A stretch of 64,000 bases of DNA, taken from contig JAWQEG010003752.1 in the NCBI GenBank assembly GCA_033782935.1, positions 1-64,000 on the forward strand. The letters run 5' to 3'. Source of the stretch: Petrolisthes cinctipes. Lineage: Eukaryota; Arthropoda; Malacostraca; Decapoda; Porcellanidae. Positions 11,701 through 24,534 of this stretch are shown here, one piece after another. The notes beneath the pieces are model-generated. The model was not told the origin of the DNA, ran no database searches, and saw only the letters and a list, made by a program, of their open reading frames with translations. Positions within the stretch are counted from its first letter, which is position 1. Every line of letters begins with the position of its first letter. The position numbers and the translations under genes are program-made.

Positions 11701-13790
11701 TTGGATGGTTATAGTTTATCCTCGTCTCTTCCCTCTTATTTACTTTACTTTGCATAGGGACTTTCCGTAGCAGACAATGAAGACGACGACGTTGACACTG
11801 GCTCGTTTGTTGTTATTTTTGTCGTCTATGTCAACATATAAGTGGTGGCAGTTTTCATCACCAATCAAAATACAAAATAATAATATACCTTCATTTCTAC
11901 CGAAGTTTAATGTAATCATGACGAAAGTTCTATTTTCATGTGAGCTGTGTAATTAAAATGTCAATAACAAAAAATAAAAGCTGATCGAAAGTCCCCCACT
12001 GTTTGAATCGTCACCATGTTGGCTTCGAGTATCAGGTGTTACAGTGCATGAAGCTTTACTTGAAACTTTCCTTCAACCTTGTGGTACAAAATCTCTCTGA
12101 CCTAGTAGTCTTCTTTCTTCCCCTTTATATAATCTAATCTTCGTTTAAAATTTTAGACAATGATGAAACTTGCAGATAAATTTTGCGTTAAAGTTACAAC
12201 ACATCAGTTATTTTCTACGTAATTTTCAGGCGATGAGTTCAAACTAGATCGACTCTTGAGACACCAATTAAGGCAGCAATTTTAGACGAGGGATAAGAAT
12301 GTTACTTTTACTACATGTATTCTACTTCAATATTTCAGTCCCTTATTGCTTCATAGTTTCATTATGTGTTTTCAAGTTGTGTGGCTGACAGTTCGGGCAG
12401 CTTAGCAGCAATTGGTCACATGTACAGTCACGAGCAATAGTTTCTTTACCCCCTAGTGAGATCAAAGTCGGGGCTGGAGAAGGGACAAACGAACAAACAT
12501 TAGCAAGGTCATCACGCCTAATAATAATTAATGTTTCCTGGCGTCAGAGAGGTTTACACATTTCAACTCCAATAACACCTTCTCTCTCGCCATTATGGAG
12601 TGTTGTCAATCTCCTATGAACCTGTCTGAGAAATTATGGTATCGTAGTCTCAAGTCACTGTGTTGCTGTTTACATTTTGCTTAATTTTATTTCTTGTGTT
12701 ATGTTTTGGTTTATTGTGTTTTCTTCGTTCGTTCCTCCAACCTTTCTTCAATCACTAATTCGACCACACCTTCGCTAGGGAGGTAAACAAACTATTGCTC
12801 ATGCTTGTACTGTATGAATATAGTGATGACTGTAAACTTATCTCCTTGCTTAGCTTATTCTTCAAAAGGTGTTTCACAAGACACATTTCTGTAGTTTACT
12901 GGCATCCCTGTACGAATCCTGAATGATGAGCTAGTGAGTAATAAGTAAGAGACACATACAGTACAATCAGAGTGAAATGCATGTGTTCAGTCACTTCTGC
13001 CTGATGGTGAACTCTGAGCTTCACTATACAGTAGGTCGTATTGTAGTGCACAAAAGTTCACTCTCTCATCCAAACAAAATATGATGTAATGTATGAAAGT
13101 TTACCTTATGTATGTACAGTTGCCTAAGGAATTTGTATACACCACTGTGACATCAAGGGTTCGTAACAATTAGAATATTTAGTAAGTTATTTTCCTAACA
13201 CCAAACATATCTAGTCATGTTATTTGGTTAAGACTTGAATCAGTCAACAGAATAATCCCCACAGTATGTACAGCATAAAGACCACTTTTTAATCAATGTT
13301 CTGTGTACGAATTCCTGAGGCCGGCTGTATTCTGAAGGCGTTCGTTCTTCTTTCCTCACGATATTACGGGTGTCGCGTTTCATTATTAGGTGGGTGAACC
13401 ATACGACAGGACTTTTGATCATGACTGTACAGTGTTTGTATAAAAGTATTCCCAAAACTTCCATTCAAGAAAATGTCACGACTGTAGATAGGATCAGAAG
13501 AATGGCCGAGCCCCGTCCATGCTAACTTTACCCAAGAAACAGCACGAGTTGGATTGTGTGTTTCCCTATCCATCTGTCCCTCCCTAAGATAGCCTATATA
13601 CTGTATTCTCAAAGGCAATAACTGCAACCCCCGTCACCAATTGTTACCTACCGTACACACAAACGAAAAGGTGAGCCAAGTTTGATTATATGGTTAGTTC
13701 TCTCATACTAGTATATGAACTATTTTTTTTTTTTTATGAGGTGAAGAAAAGTGACACCCATGACAGATTTTTTCATATACTCACATTTCA
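11700..13790. other. Intergenic, apart from one CAGTC element
   Basis: AT-rich unique-looking DNA. I see only the element at 12423-12814 and an element end (GGACTTTTGATCATGACTG) at 13409-13427. No frame longer than about 90 codons and no domain. Confidence 0.5.
12423..12814 (+). mobile_element. TA-flanked CAGTCACGAGCAA element
   Basis: Long inverted ends CAGTCACGAGCAATAGTTTC and the inverse (AAACTATTGCTCATG...TACTG), about 392 bp, non-coding. One terminal arm has a small insertion. Confidence 0.65.
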
Positions 13791-14011
13791 ACATTTTACC
13801 ATTTTTACATAAGTAGATCCGATCGTAACTTTTGTCTCACCCTGTACACGACAATGCATACAGTAGATGGAAAGTGCAACAAAACCCACTGGAGTTCTCA
13901 TATGCAACACAAAAGTTAAGACAATCATCAATAAACTACTTCGAAGGGGAGAAAATTGCCCCGAGAATAAAAATGCCACGCTAATCGTACCCTCAGGTAA
14001 ACACACTTAAA

Positions 14012-14144
14012 AGGATTACCATATTCCAATTTTACCTCCAGACTTCTATATTGTACAGCTACGAGCAAGAGTACTGAAGGATTATCATATTCCAATTTTA
14101 CCTCCAGACTTCTATATTGTACAGCCACGAGCAAGAGTACTGCA
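14012..14144 (+). repeat. Two-copy 66-bp tandem repeat
   Basis: AGGATTACCATATTCC ... TATTGTACAGCTACGAGC repeated twice with few changes, followed by poly(A). The TACAGCTACGAGCAA part resembles the CAGTCACGAGCAA element ends. Confidence 0.75.
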
Positions 14145-14148
14145 TTAG

Positions 14149-14189
<41 letters not shown>

Positions 14190-14518
14190 ACCAAACCATT
14201 CTGAATTTATCTTACAAATGAATTAATACATACCGGTATATAGACCAACAACTATTGACATTTTTCCCATCATTTTTCGAGGATATTTTATTGGAAGGTG
14301 TTACAGAACTATTGCACGTGACTGTACAATTAAGTATATTATCCAACAGTAGCACTCACGTCGCCTCTCCTGTTTTGCTGTGAACCTTGAATAAAAATTA
14401 AATAAAATGTAAGGTCGTTTCTTCTGAGTAACTTTAGTGGACCCCTGAAGGTATTATTATTATTATCTTTATTTATTTTGTTCTCATTCCGAAACTTCAG
14501 ATCTTTTTTACAACATAA

Positions 14519-14532
14519 ATTGTGTGTGTGTT

Positions 14533-14603
<71 letters not shown>
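14519..14603 (+). repeat. (GT)n microsatellite
   Basis: About 80 bp of GT with one early interruption. Confidence 0.95.
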
Positions 14604-14607
<4 letters not shown>

Positions 14608-15362
14608 CGCCACATAGGCTTATACGGAGAGATGTAACACCACTTTTGACTCTGACTGTTCAACAATACAATGACCTCAAAAAGAATAAAAAAAATTATG
14701 TCAATTTGTAGGCTACCAGATTCACCCAAACCCTACCACGAAACAAACCCTCTCAGTATGTATGTAGGTGCTAGTGTTGTGATATGATTTGGAGGATTCA
14801 TTATAGTCTTCAATTCACCTACGACATTACCTAGACACCCTCCCCCCATCCCTCTACCATCCACCCACACACACACACACACACACACCCGGCTCCTTCC
14901 CAACCAACCAATATTCTGGGCCATAACCATTTTCACCCCCGTGTTCGCATCGCCTTCCCTTGCCAACTTACTCAGACCATTTCACCTTTTCGATAGTGTC
15001 ACCTTCGGGTTCCAAGGTTCATATCCCTGTCCAATCCATTACATATATATAGAGAGGTTATTTTCACACAGCCGTTCATACTCCGTTGATGTGAAACTGG
15101 AGTAAATATTTTTTAGACTGTTTAGCGACGTGTTAATTATTGGAGGTGATTGTTTATTTTGGTCAAATTGATTGGAGGGCTACTGATTTCTCCAACTTAG
15201 GCTATGAAATAAATTCTCTACTCATACACTGTGGTATTCTGTTTCCACGGCATAGATTGGTGGAATCAGGAGGCTTCATTTGGCCAGCAACAGATTATTC
15301 ACCCCTCTTTGATAAACTTGGTGAATGTGGATACTGAACCTTTTGGAAATAATGAAGATGGA

Positions 15363-15525
15363 CAGTCGGCGGCAGAAGTCCTGTCGCCACACCTGCTTCA
15401 CCGAGACGCACAGTGTTCATGGACTCGAGAAATACGCATGTTTTCTACACCTAATAATCTCGAGTCTATGAACATTGCATGCCTCGGTGAAGCAAGTGAG
15501 GCTACAGGACTTTTGCCCCCGACTG
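15363..15525 (+). mobile_element. Palindromic CAGTCGGCGGC element, copy 2
   Basis: Same element, but flanked by GA on each side instead of TA. The arms include CACCTGCTTCACCGAGACG and a near inverse. It carries several substitutions. Confidence 0.8.
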
Positions 15526-15849
15526 GACAAGTACGATTAAGGAGGAACCTAACAAACGAAAACTACTCTGAATTGTCCCTATACACGGTGGTGCAAAAGA
15601 AAGTTGACAGTCATATTAAAAAAAATATGTTTTCAATATTGGATAGTGATGTGTAATATCAACGTTGATGGGTGACACTTTGAACATTAACTGCAATAAT
15701 AAATAGTACAGTAAATGGTAATGGCCACTGTTAACCTACTTTTGCATTATCTTATATGTGTACTGAAGGTGACTGGTAGGTATGAGGGTTGTGGCTGGTG
15801 TGTAAACCGTGGCCCTCCAGGATTACTTCTGTACAAATCGAAATGTTGG

Positions 15850-15968
15850 TAAAGAACAACAAAGTATGAATAGGAGCCTTTACTGACGACGTTTCACTGT
15901 TCCTTCTTCAAGTCAAAGAGAGGAACGTCGTCGACAAAGGTCCCTCTTCATACGATATTCTTCTTTCC
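15850..15968 (+). mobile_element. Degraded relative of hairpin subfamily E
   Basis: AAGAACAACAAAGTATGAAT, AGGAGCCTTTACTGACGACG and the inverse CGTCGTCGACAAAGG...TTCATACGATATTC form a hairpin like that at 60808-60920. Clear TTAA ends are missing. Confidence 0.5.
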
Positions 15969-16339
15969 CTATTTTTGTCAAGTTACGCTCCAGTTCCAAC
16001 CGAAATGGGTTGTTGGAGAAGGAACCAAACATATACCAACTACTGTATTACTACTACAATGAAAACTAGCACCAAGCCTAGAGGAATTATTTGGTATGAA
16101 GACAAGCATTGGGGAAAGGCAGGAACCAGTTAACCTATACGTAGGAGAAATGGACAAGATCAAACTACAACGAAAAAACTACATGTGGGTCAAAAGGCAG
16201 GTATGGGACAAAGAATAAAATAAACAAATATAAATGCAGGAGGCGTGGGAAGGGAGGAGGCAGGGGATTCAATAAACTGCTGTGAAAAATTGAACCTTGT
16301 GTTTATACTGTCCATCTACGCAGCCTTGGGTCCTGTTTA

Positions 16340-16986
16340 CCTTTGTCATTCCTTCCCGTAACTCCCTTGTTTCTGTTCCTCTTCCTCTCAACTCTCTCGT
16401 TCCTCTTCCCTCATTCCTTCCTGCCATTCACTCCCCGGGTACTCCTCCTTCCAATCTTTAACTCCCTTGTTTCTGTTCCTCTTCTCTTCCTTACTCTGTC
16501 CCTCAACTCTCTCGTTCCTCTTCCCTCATTCCTTCATGCCGTTCACTCCCTGTGTACTTCTAGCTCCTTTCTTCCCTCCTTCCCTTCACTCCTCTGATTC
16601 TCCCTTTTCCCTCTTTTTCTCTACTTCCTTTCGATAATCCTCCCTCCTTCACTCCACTCCTCTCGATAATCCTTCCTCCTTCCCTCCACTCCCCTTGATA
16701 ATAATCCCTCCTTTCCTCCACTCTCCTCAGTACTGTTCCCTCTTCCCCTCCACTATCCTAACTACTCCTACCTCCTTCCCTCCCTCACTTCCCTACACTC
16801 TCCCTCGGTACTCCTCCTCCCTCATTTCCCTCGTCTCAGCCTTGCCTCCTCCCTCCTGAATGGTATAAGGGGCTGAGTTCTCGTTCCTTCAACATCTAAA
16901 ATTGGCCAAGAAAAATCGTGGTGTTCGATTCAGAGGCGGCCGCGTTCACTCTACCCATTTGTCCACTTGTCTGAGAACCCGCCCCC

Positions 16987-17037
<51 letters not shown>

Positions 17038-17124
17038 GTGTGTGTGTGTGTGTGTATTCGTCTGTATCTCTGTCGGTTTATCTGTCTGTCTTGCCTATCT
17101 GTCCGTCTGTTTATCTGTTCTTCC

Positions 17125-17160
<36 letters not shown>

Positions 17161-17340
17161 TTCCATTCTTCCCCTTGGCGCCACCCCCCCTACCCCTACA
17201 CCTCCTCCTCCTCTCTCCCTCCCTGGCCCCCTCTCCCTTCCTTCCTTCCCTCCCTCCCTCCCTCTCTCTCTCCATGCTCTTTCTTCCTCCTGGCGCCACC
17301 CCCCCTCCCTCCTCTCACCCTCACTCCCTCCCTTGCTTTT

Positions 17341-17399
<59 letters not shown>

Positions 17400-17540
17400 C
17401 CATTTGGCGCCACCCATACACCTTACACCATCACTCCTTCATACTTCCTCATACATTCCTTCTCTTCCTTCCTTCCTTCCTCGGCCTTCATCTCTCTTCT
17501 TGCTTTCTCTTCTACTCCTTATATTTATCATCTCGTGGCG

Positions 17541-17580
<40 letters not shown>

Positions 17581-17665
17581 TGTACTAGCTCTCAATTCTT
17601 CCCTCATAAACTCCCTCCTTTCTTTCCTTTTTCCTTCCCTCCCTCTTGGTCTTGTCGCCACACAC

Positions 17666-17732
<67 letters not shown>

Positions 17733-18649
17733 GTAGGAATGGGTGGTAGCAAGAACAGAGAAAGTTATGGTCAATTGTCGCCTTTCAAACTCTTTTCTCT
17801 CCCTTACTCTTACTTACCCCCTCCATTCTCTGCCTCTCCCTTATCTACCTCTATCCCATTCTCTTCTTCCTCCTCACCCTTTCCCTCCCTACTACTCCTT
17901 CTCTCTTACCATCTTCCTGCTTCCATCCCCTTCACATCCTTCTCTTCCCCTTCCTCTTCTTCCTCACCCTTTCCCTCCCTACTACTCTCCTTCTCTCATA
18001 CCATCTTCCTGTTTCCATCCCCTTCCCCTCCTCCTCCTTTTCCCCTTCCTCCCTATACTCCCTCTCTTTTCTTCCCCCCCCTTCCTCCCTCTTCCTTCTC
18101 CCCCCCCTCCCCCCTCCCCCCGACGACTCTCTGGCGCCAGGCAAACTCATTGATCTCTCTCTCTCCCTCTCCTTCTTTCTCTCCTTCTCTCTATCCTACT
18201 CTTCCTCCCTCTCTTTTCCTCTTTCCATCTCTCCCTTTTTCCCTCTTTCCATCTCTTGCCACTCTTTTTCCTCCCTCCTCTTCCTTCCTCTCTTTTTCTC
18301 TCCTTCTCTCTATCCTACTCTTCCTCTCTCTCTTTTCTCTTTTTTCCCTCCCTCTTTTCCTCTTTCCATCTCTCCCATCTCCTACCACTCCATTTCCTCC
18401 CTCCCTCCTCTTCCTTCCTCTCCTTCTCTCTCTCCTACTCTTCCTCCCTCTCTTTTCCTTCCCTCTTTTCCTCTTTCCATCTCTCCCTTATTCCCTCTCT
18501 CCCATCTCCTTCCATTCCATTTCCTCCCTCCCTTCTCTTCCTCCCTTCATCCTTTCTTTTCTTAACTTTCACCTTCTTTCCTCCATTTTCCTCACTTTCA
18601 TCTACCATATAGTTCCAGTTACTTCTTCATTTCCTTCCCTTTTCCTCCT

Positions 18650-18721
<72 letters not shown>

Positions 18722-19091
18722 CAAAGTACGTCAGGAAACAGGACCAGATTAACAGAAATAATGTCGTCCTGTTGCTTGGTATAGTTTGTAGAAATTATTA
18801 GTGGCTTCGGATTTACCAGCACTACACACACTATTGAGGGAGAATTTATGGAGAAGGGAGATTATTTTAATGTCGTGTAATTTTGAAACCTCTGCTGGCA
18901 TCCACACCCACTCCCCCTTCCCTCCCTCCTGTACCCCCCCATCCCTCCCTCTCTCTCTCTACTCCCTACTTTTCCAAACTTCCCCCTCCACACACACACA
19001 CACTTACTTACTCTCTCTCTCTCTCTCTCTCTCTGTCACATAAAGCTTCCACAATCCCATTATATCCATCCCCTCACCTATTTCCCAACTC

Positions 19092-19143
<52 letters not shown>

Positions 19144-19150
19144 TGCCTTT
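16340..19150 (+). repeat. Long polypyrimidine tract with many (TC)n blocks
   Basis: About 2.8 kb in which the plus strand is almost all C and T (TTCCTCCCTCC types), with pure (TC)n at 16991-17033, 17342-17396, 17546-17578, 18653-18716 and 19086-19140. It switches to (GA)n at 17668-17722. Long Ser/Leu/Pro open frames here are artefacts. GGCGCCA recurs at block edges (17177, 17292, 17406, 17536, 18132). Confidence 0.9.
18719..18825 (-). mobile_element. Fragment of a subfamily A foldback element
   Basis: It begins inside the element (ATCAAAGTACGTCAGGAAAC) straight after a (TC)n run, and continues through TCCTGTTGCTTGG to GGATTTACCAGCACT. The left end has been replaced by the microsatellite. Confidence 0.5.
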
Positions 19151-19275
19151 TCCACAGATTAATGTCATTACATAAAGTACAGCAGTGACAAGAACTACTT
19201 TATCTAATCACTAATCCATTTATTGGGTCTAGTATGAGCATTCCTTTACTGAGGTTGAAATGCGTATAGGCTATG

Positions 19276-19435
19276 TACAGTCACGAGCACTAATAAATAC
19301 GTATACAGCTTTGGTTGAAGTTTTGAACAGTCGAAATTATTCCCCAAAGAAAAAATGGAGATATTATTGTGCATTTATTTTCTGTCTCTATGTATTCCAA
19401 GCACATATGAACACCTATTAGTGCTCGTGACTGTA
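19276..19435 (+). mobile_element. TA-flanked CAGTCACGAGCAC element
   Basis: 160 bp with inverted ends CAGTCACGAGCACTAAT and ATTAGTGCTCGTGACTG and no coding capacity. Tc1/mariner-like by TA and CAGT ends. Confidence 0.75.
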
Positions 19436-19559
19436 CTAATGATAACTTTCTTAATACATAACGATTACAGACACACTTTATCATCAACTTTTTCCTACAC
19501 TGAGAGAAAGGTTATACAATTTCCTTCCTTCATATGAGGTTAACTCCAAACCAACACAC

Positions 19560-19561
<2 letters not shown>

Positions 19562-19629
<68 letters not shown>

Positions 19630-19674
19630 ACAATCTCAGCCAGCACAACCATATAGGACACGAACCCAAGGACT

Positions 19675-19715
<41 letters not shown>

Positions 19716-19745
19716 ATAATAATAATAAAAAAAACACACACACAG
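19562..19745 (+). repeat. (GA)n then poly(A)/(AAT)n
   Basis: (GA)n 19562-19624, poly(A) 19678-19712, short (AAT)n and (CA)n. Confidence 0.93.
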
Positions 19746-20002
19746 GAAAAACACCAGTGCCCCTATTTTACTTCAGTTATGTTATATGGCACTTAAAATG
19801 TATGTAATTAAGGACAAACGGAAACAAGGTCAATAATTAGGCTACCATATATTCTTGGCAAGTAGAGAAGGTGTTCCGTGTCTTTCTATTTCCTTCCTGC
19901 TTGCTGTCTCACCTCTCTATCACCTTTATCTGGCGCTATATGACCTCGCTGTTGCGGCGCCTAGTATCAGTCAATCAATCAGAGCAATATTCAGGGACCC
20001 TG

Positions 20003-20155
20003 TGATTGTGCCTAACACCTGTTGGCTTTTGATTCCTCCTCACTATGCCACGAAACAAGCTTCTTCAATGTAGGTGGTGTTTCGTGGCAATGTCTGAAGC
20101 ACTCACTAACCTCCAATTTTCTGACTACATCACAGGGGTCCTTAATATCAGTTGG
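20003..20155 (+). mobile_element. TTAA foldback element, subfamily D, degraded
   Basis: GGACCCTGTGATTGTG at the left and ATCACAGGGGTCCTTAA at the right, with a CCACGAAACAAGC / GTTTCGTGGCAATG core. Confidence 0.65.
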
Positions 20156-20189
20156 TGAAATGCAAAGTCGGATATAACATGGTGTGTAT

Positions 20190-20745
20190 AATTATTTAAT
20201 TTATATCAGAAAGAGGTATTAACATGGTGTGTATATATCAGAAAGAGGTATTAACATGGTGTGTATATATCAGAAAGAGGTATTAACATGGTGTGTATAT
20301 ATCAGAAAGAGGTATTAACATGGTGTGTATATATCAGAAAGAGGTATTAACATGGTGTGTATATATCAGAAAGAGGTATTAACATGGTGTGTATATATCA
20401 GAAAGAGGTATTAACATGGTGTGTATATATCAGAAAGAGGTATTAACATGGTGTGTATATATCAGAAAGAGGTATTAACATGGTGTGTATATATCAGAAA
20501 GAGGTATTAACATGGTGTGTATATATCAGAAAGAGGTATTAACATGGTGTGTATATATCAGAAAGAGGTATTAACATGGTGTGTATATATCAGAAAGAGG
20601 TATTAACATGGTGTGTATATATCAGAAAGAGGTATTAACATGGTGTGTATATATCAGAAAGAGGTATTAACATGGTGTGTATACCTCTACTGTATATCAG
20701 AAAGAGGTATTAACATGTTGTGTATATATCAGAAAGAGGTATTAT
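20190..20745 (+). repeat. 32-bp minisatellite, about 17 nearly identical units
   Basis: The unit contains TATATATCAGAAAGAGGTAT and TAACATGGTGTG. Most units are identical, indicating recent homogenisation. Diverged units occur only at the 3' end (TACCTCTACTGTATATC, ACATGTTG). Confidence 0.92.
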
Positions 20746-21081
20746 CAATATCCTTGGCAAGAGGTGCTATAATTATGGTCACACTCTGGAGCTTGGAAGT
20801 CAGTGTAGTTCACCTCTAGATACAAGTTTTCTGTGTTCTATAGTGACAGAAAATGTTGTTACTTAAAGGGTGGCAGTTTTAAAGCATATTATTTATGTGG
20901 GGCTTGTTTACCTATATTTATATCTTATTAATTTCCCACCATGTATCAAATAATTTCATGGCCTTTAGCGGTAACGTTCACGAGAGTGTTGGGGATTATA
21001 ATAAAGGTAATTAAAGAACTTAACAAAATAGTTATTAGGTTAGGGTAACTATGGAGATTACCTTGAAGGCTGGGCTACTAT

Positions 21082-21422
21082 TTAATGGAGTAATACACTT
21101 TTGGTACAGTCATGGTCAAAAGTCCTGCAACCTGGTGAATTTGAGTGAATCTTATGAACCAATATTGCAGAGACCCACAGCTAAAGTTTCGGATCATTTT
21201 TCGAAGCCATCTCATTGGAAGGTGTTGCTGGACTATTGACCATGACTGTACATTGGAGTGCCATGATTCCTCCAAAGTATGCCAGGAAACAGAACCCGAT
21301 GAACAACAATAATAATAATAGTGTCCCGTTGTCTGGAATAGCTTGGAGGAATCAGCAGTCGTTCCAGATTTTCCAACAACAACAACAACAACAACAACAC
21401 TGTACTGTATAAAGCTCCTTAA
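21082..21422 (-). mobile_element. Subfamily A foldback element interrupted by a Tc1-like element
   Basis: TTAATGGAGTAATACACTT at the left and CTCCTTAA at the right, with the A body in reverse orientation. A TA-flanked CAGTC element occupies 21105-21250, after TTTTGG, and the A sequence resumes at CATTGGAGTGCC. An (AAC)n run lies near the right end. Confidence 0.75.
21105..21250 (+). mobile_element. Tc1/mariner-like short element nested in a TTAA element
   Basis: A TA target duplication and inverted ends CAGTCATGGTCAAAAGTCC and ...GACTATTGACCATGACTG, 146 bp in all, with no coding capacity. Fragments of relatives occur at 32230-32270, 14280-14325, 13400-13430 and 43225-43255. Confidence 0.8.
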
Positions 21423-21553
21423 GGGGGAAGTTTTGTGTTGGTAATTCTGAATCCTCCAAACTATTCCAAGCAACAGAACACCATTACTTTTGCTATTCTG
21501 GGTCTGTTTCCTAGCATCATACTTTAGAGGAATCAAGGCACTCCACTCCTTAA
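21419..21553 (+). mobile_element. TTAA foldback element, subfamily A, short
   Basis: Shares TTAA 21419-21422 with the previous element and ends CTCCTTAA. The body GAATCCTCCAAACTATTCC and GAGGAATCAAGGCACTCC is intact apart from small deletions. Confidence 0.7.
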
Positions 21554-21559
21554 AGTAAA

Positions 21560-23640
21560 AAGAAACCTGTGTGTCCACATTATTTAGATATGGATTAAGT
21601 AGTTTGTTTTTCTTTATAATTTTTCATGCACTATCAAGAGTGAGTAACTTTCCCATTGCTGTTACCTTATAAAAAAAAAAAAAATAAAAAAAAATAAACA
21701 AAAGTAAACAAATCAATATAAATAGATAAATAGATAAAAAGCAATGATATTAAAAAAAAGAATATCAAGTGTAAATATTGCAGTCTGACCCAGGGACCAG
21801 CTTGAAGTTGTTTTGGAGTGGTGGAAGATGAGGAAACTTTGAAACTTAGTGAATGGCAGTAATGAGTAAATAATATTATGGTGGGTATTGAAATGTGTAG
21901 ATCTAGGCCGGGTAGGAGTTCCTGTTCGGTGCATAAAAGGACCACTATCCAGAAATTCAATAAATTCGTGACTTTGACTCTTATGTTGGTGGATTAGAAG
22001 GGTCAGAATTATCACTTTCTTATGTTATATTAGCACTGGGCAGGTAATTCACTGGAGTAAAACTGGAGCCAACTATTGAGAAAAAATAATCATAATGACA
22101 AAAACAATAACTGATATCAAAGGCAAATGAAAGAAATAAGCCCGTCCACTGTATTCATCGGACTACCTTGAAAGTCCGATCTCTCTTGGGAATCGTCGTT
22201 GTCCTTATTATTATTATTATTGTCATTTTTTATTTATCTTATGCCTCAAAACATATTGTGTAGTTCTTTTCTTTCGATGTGAATAATAACAAATGCTTCC
22301 CGGCCCGCTTGAAGGAACAGTCCGCGTGGAGGGTCTAATGCTCTATCGAATAGATTTGCAATGGTGGGCTGGATCGTCTAATTTGTTGCTATGTAGGCTT
22401 ATGGCTTAATTAATCATGCATATTATAAGTTGGAGTGCATCTTCACGCTGAAATACATACACAAAACCAGCCACTCAGTCTTGAAAGTTAGACTAACACA
22501 GATTAGTGTACTATACACACATATCATTGCCTTCCCTATCTGAGAAGTACCGATACGTGATTTGTTCTGAGGCAAGTCTAGTATTATCCTTCATCCCGTA
22601 TTGAATACTGTTACTTTGTGTGTTGCAGGTAAAGATGCAACACAGTTGTTCTTAACAATACCAGCGTTGTAAATCATTTTTTTTTTTTTCTATACCTCAA
22701 CCTCGGAAGTGTAGGCTGTAAGTAGCCCGTGACTCGTGCGAGGCCCCGAAGTTAAGGACTGTCGCTCTAGATGAGACAGTGGAGCTTCAAGGAGATGTTG
22801 GTAGATTTCTCCTTTGCCCCACCAAATGTTGACACCTTATTTATACAGCACACGTCACTATCAGGAGAGAGCAGCTATACCTTCACTCACATGTGCATAT
22901 TGGAATCTTGTATGTTGTGAGTTGATGACGATATAGCCCTCCAGCTGAGATATAGCTGGAGGGCTAAGGATGCTTCGTTAAAATGGAAATGCCAGCCGGT
23001 ACAACTAATCCTGCTCACTGCGAGATGTAGGAATCGTACTTAGTCTGTCTGAACATTCATATGTGCTTTATATAAACACTTAAGGAACACGTGATGTCGG
23101 TGAATATTGGAAGCTACGAGTCCCTACAGACTGTACCACAAACAGTAGCTACCGGTATCTATATTGTTAGAAAATGTTTCGTGCTTTAATATGAATGAAT
23201 CAGAGGTTAGCAATTTGTCACTATTATCGCAAGTCCTTTGACATTAAACAAAGCTTCCTTTTTGTAACCTAGACAGGATATCAACAGCTAGATTACACAA
23301 ACAGCTAGATCTGTAATAAAATTACATATATCTCACACGTACATTATTAATGTAACAACTTCACTGCTTACAAATTATCCATTCTTGATGACATACTGTT
23401 GATAATGAAAATGTCTTACAAACCCAATAAATTAAATTAAAATCCATCTGCTTCATGTCCACAAATTGGCACATTAGGTTATAGTCACGTCCTACGATCA
23501 TTACGAAAAACTAATAATCAACGTATCAGCGCTTTGGCTCCAATTTTCACGTGTTATTAAATGAAGTGCAAGAATATATACAAGCCACTTCGAAAACATA
23601 CTAAATTGCCTGATATGTTACCACGAAACAACTGACTCAT
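21560..23640. other. Intergenic, nothing recognised except one short hairpin
   Basis: A perfect 13-bp stem (TAGCCCTCCAGCT and its inverse, 22933-22966) is present. No coding or repeat signal was otherwise found. Confidence 0.5.
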
Positions 23641-23644
23641 ATTA

Positions 23645-23722
23645 GAAGGCAGGTGGCCGAAGGGTAGTGCACTGACCTCTTCATATATATATACTGTACC
23701 TACAGGACGAGAGACTGAATCC
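23645..23722 (+). other. tRNA-like SINE head, weak
   Basis: GGTGGCCGAAGGGTAGTGCA resembles a tRNA 5' half and box A, and GAGACTGAATCC a decayed box B at a plausible distance. No cloverleaf could be confirmed. Probably a SINE fragment rather than a tRNA gene. Confidence 0.3.
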
Positions 23723-23772
23723 ACTCAAAAGATGCATGGCTTAACTTTCAAATGGAAGAGATACTTTAATCA

Positions 23773-23857
23773 CCAGGTCAGGGCAGACAAACACCACCAC
23801 CACAACAAGATCTCGAAAATCCTAAAGTTCCCAGTCACTCGGGATTCCTATATACGT

Positions 23858-23940
<83 letters not shown>

Positions 23941-24393
23941 GGAGGGAGGTGTGTGTGTCTGTGACTGAGACGACAGAACAGTGAAGACATTTTAAATAAC
24001 TTTGGGGGAGCAATGGTTTTTCGGCGAATTGGAGCCTACTGGTTTCTCCAACAATAAACAGGCAACAGTCCCCCTATAATATACTAAGAGTATTCTGTTT
24101 TACTCTTACAGTTTGGAGGAATACATCGTCCTTAATTCACCTCAAGAATTTTATGAACTGAAGTCAAAAATACGACAGACACCAAACCCAAATGATACAA
24201 CCAGAAAATATAATTATTATCACGACTCCAACAGTTTCCAGATTCACTCCATCCATCGAAATGATAAAGTTGAGAGGAAGGAATTATTGGACACGTCATG
24301 ACAGCTGCCTCCATTCCACATACAGTCACTCTTCCCAGCGTTACAATTAATATTTCTTCCTGTCCTTTCAAGCTTGTATTGGTAGGGTTTCGT
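23773..24393 (+). repeat. Left arm of a 0.6-kb inverted duplication
   Basis: From CCAGGTCAGGGCAGACAAAC to TATTGGTAGGGTTTCGT. It contains a (GA)n tract and a degraded foldback element. The reverse complement recurs at 27208-27851 with few substitutions. Both arms end abruptly. Confidence 0.85.
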
Positions 24394-24534
24394 CCTCTTA
24401 ATTAATTTAATGAAGGAACTTGTGATGCAATGAAGCCTCTTATGTCTAGTGTTGAAACGTAAAATTAATGGAATCCAATAAAAATATTCCCAGCACTCCA
24501 AGATACGAACTGAATCATAATTGCTTAGTTAAAG

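Noticed and set aside
17646..18752. Long Ser/Leu/Pro open frames (over 300 codons) in three frames
   Set aside because: They are by-products of polypyrimidine DNA: every frame is open and the composition is only Ser, Leu, Pro and Phe.
20190..20745. Regular 32-bp direct repeats resembling a CRISPR array
   Set aside because: The units are contiguous without spacers and the genome is eukaryotic. It is a minisatellite.
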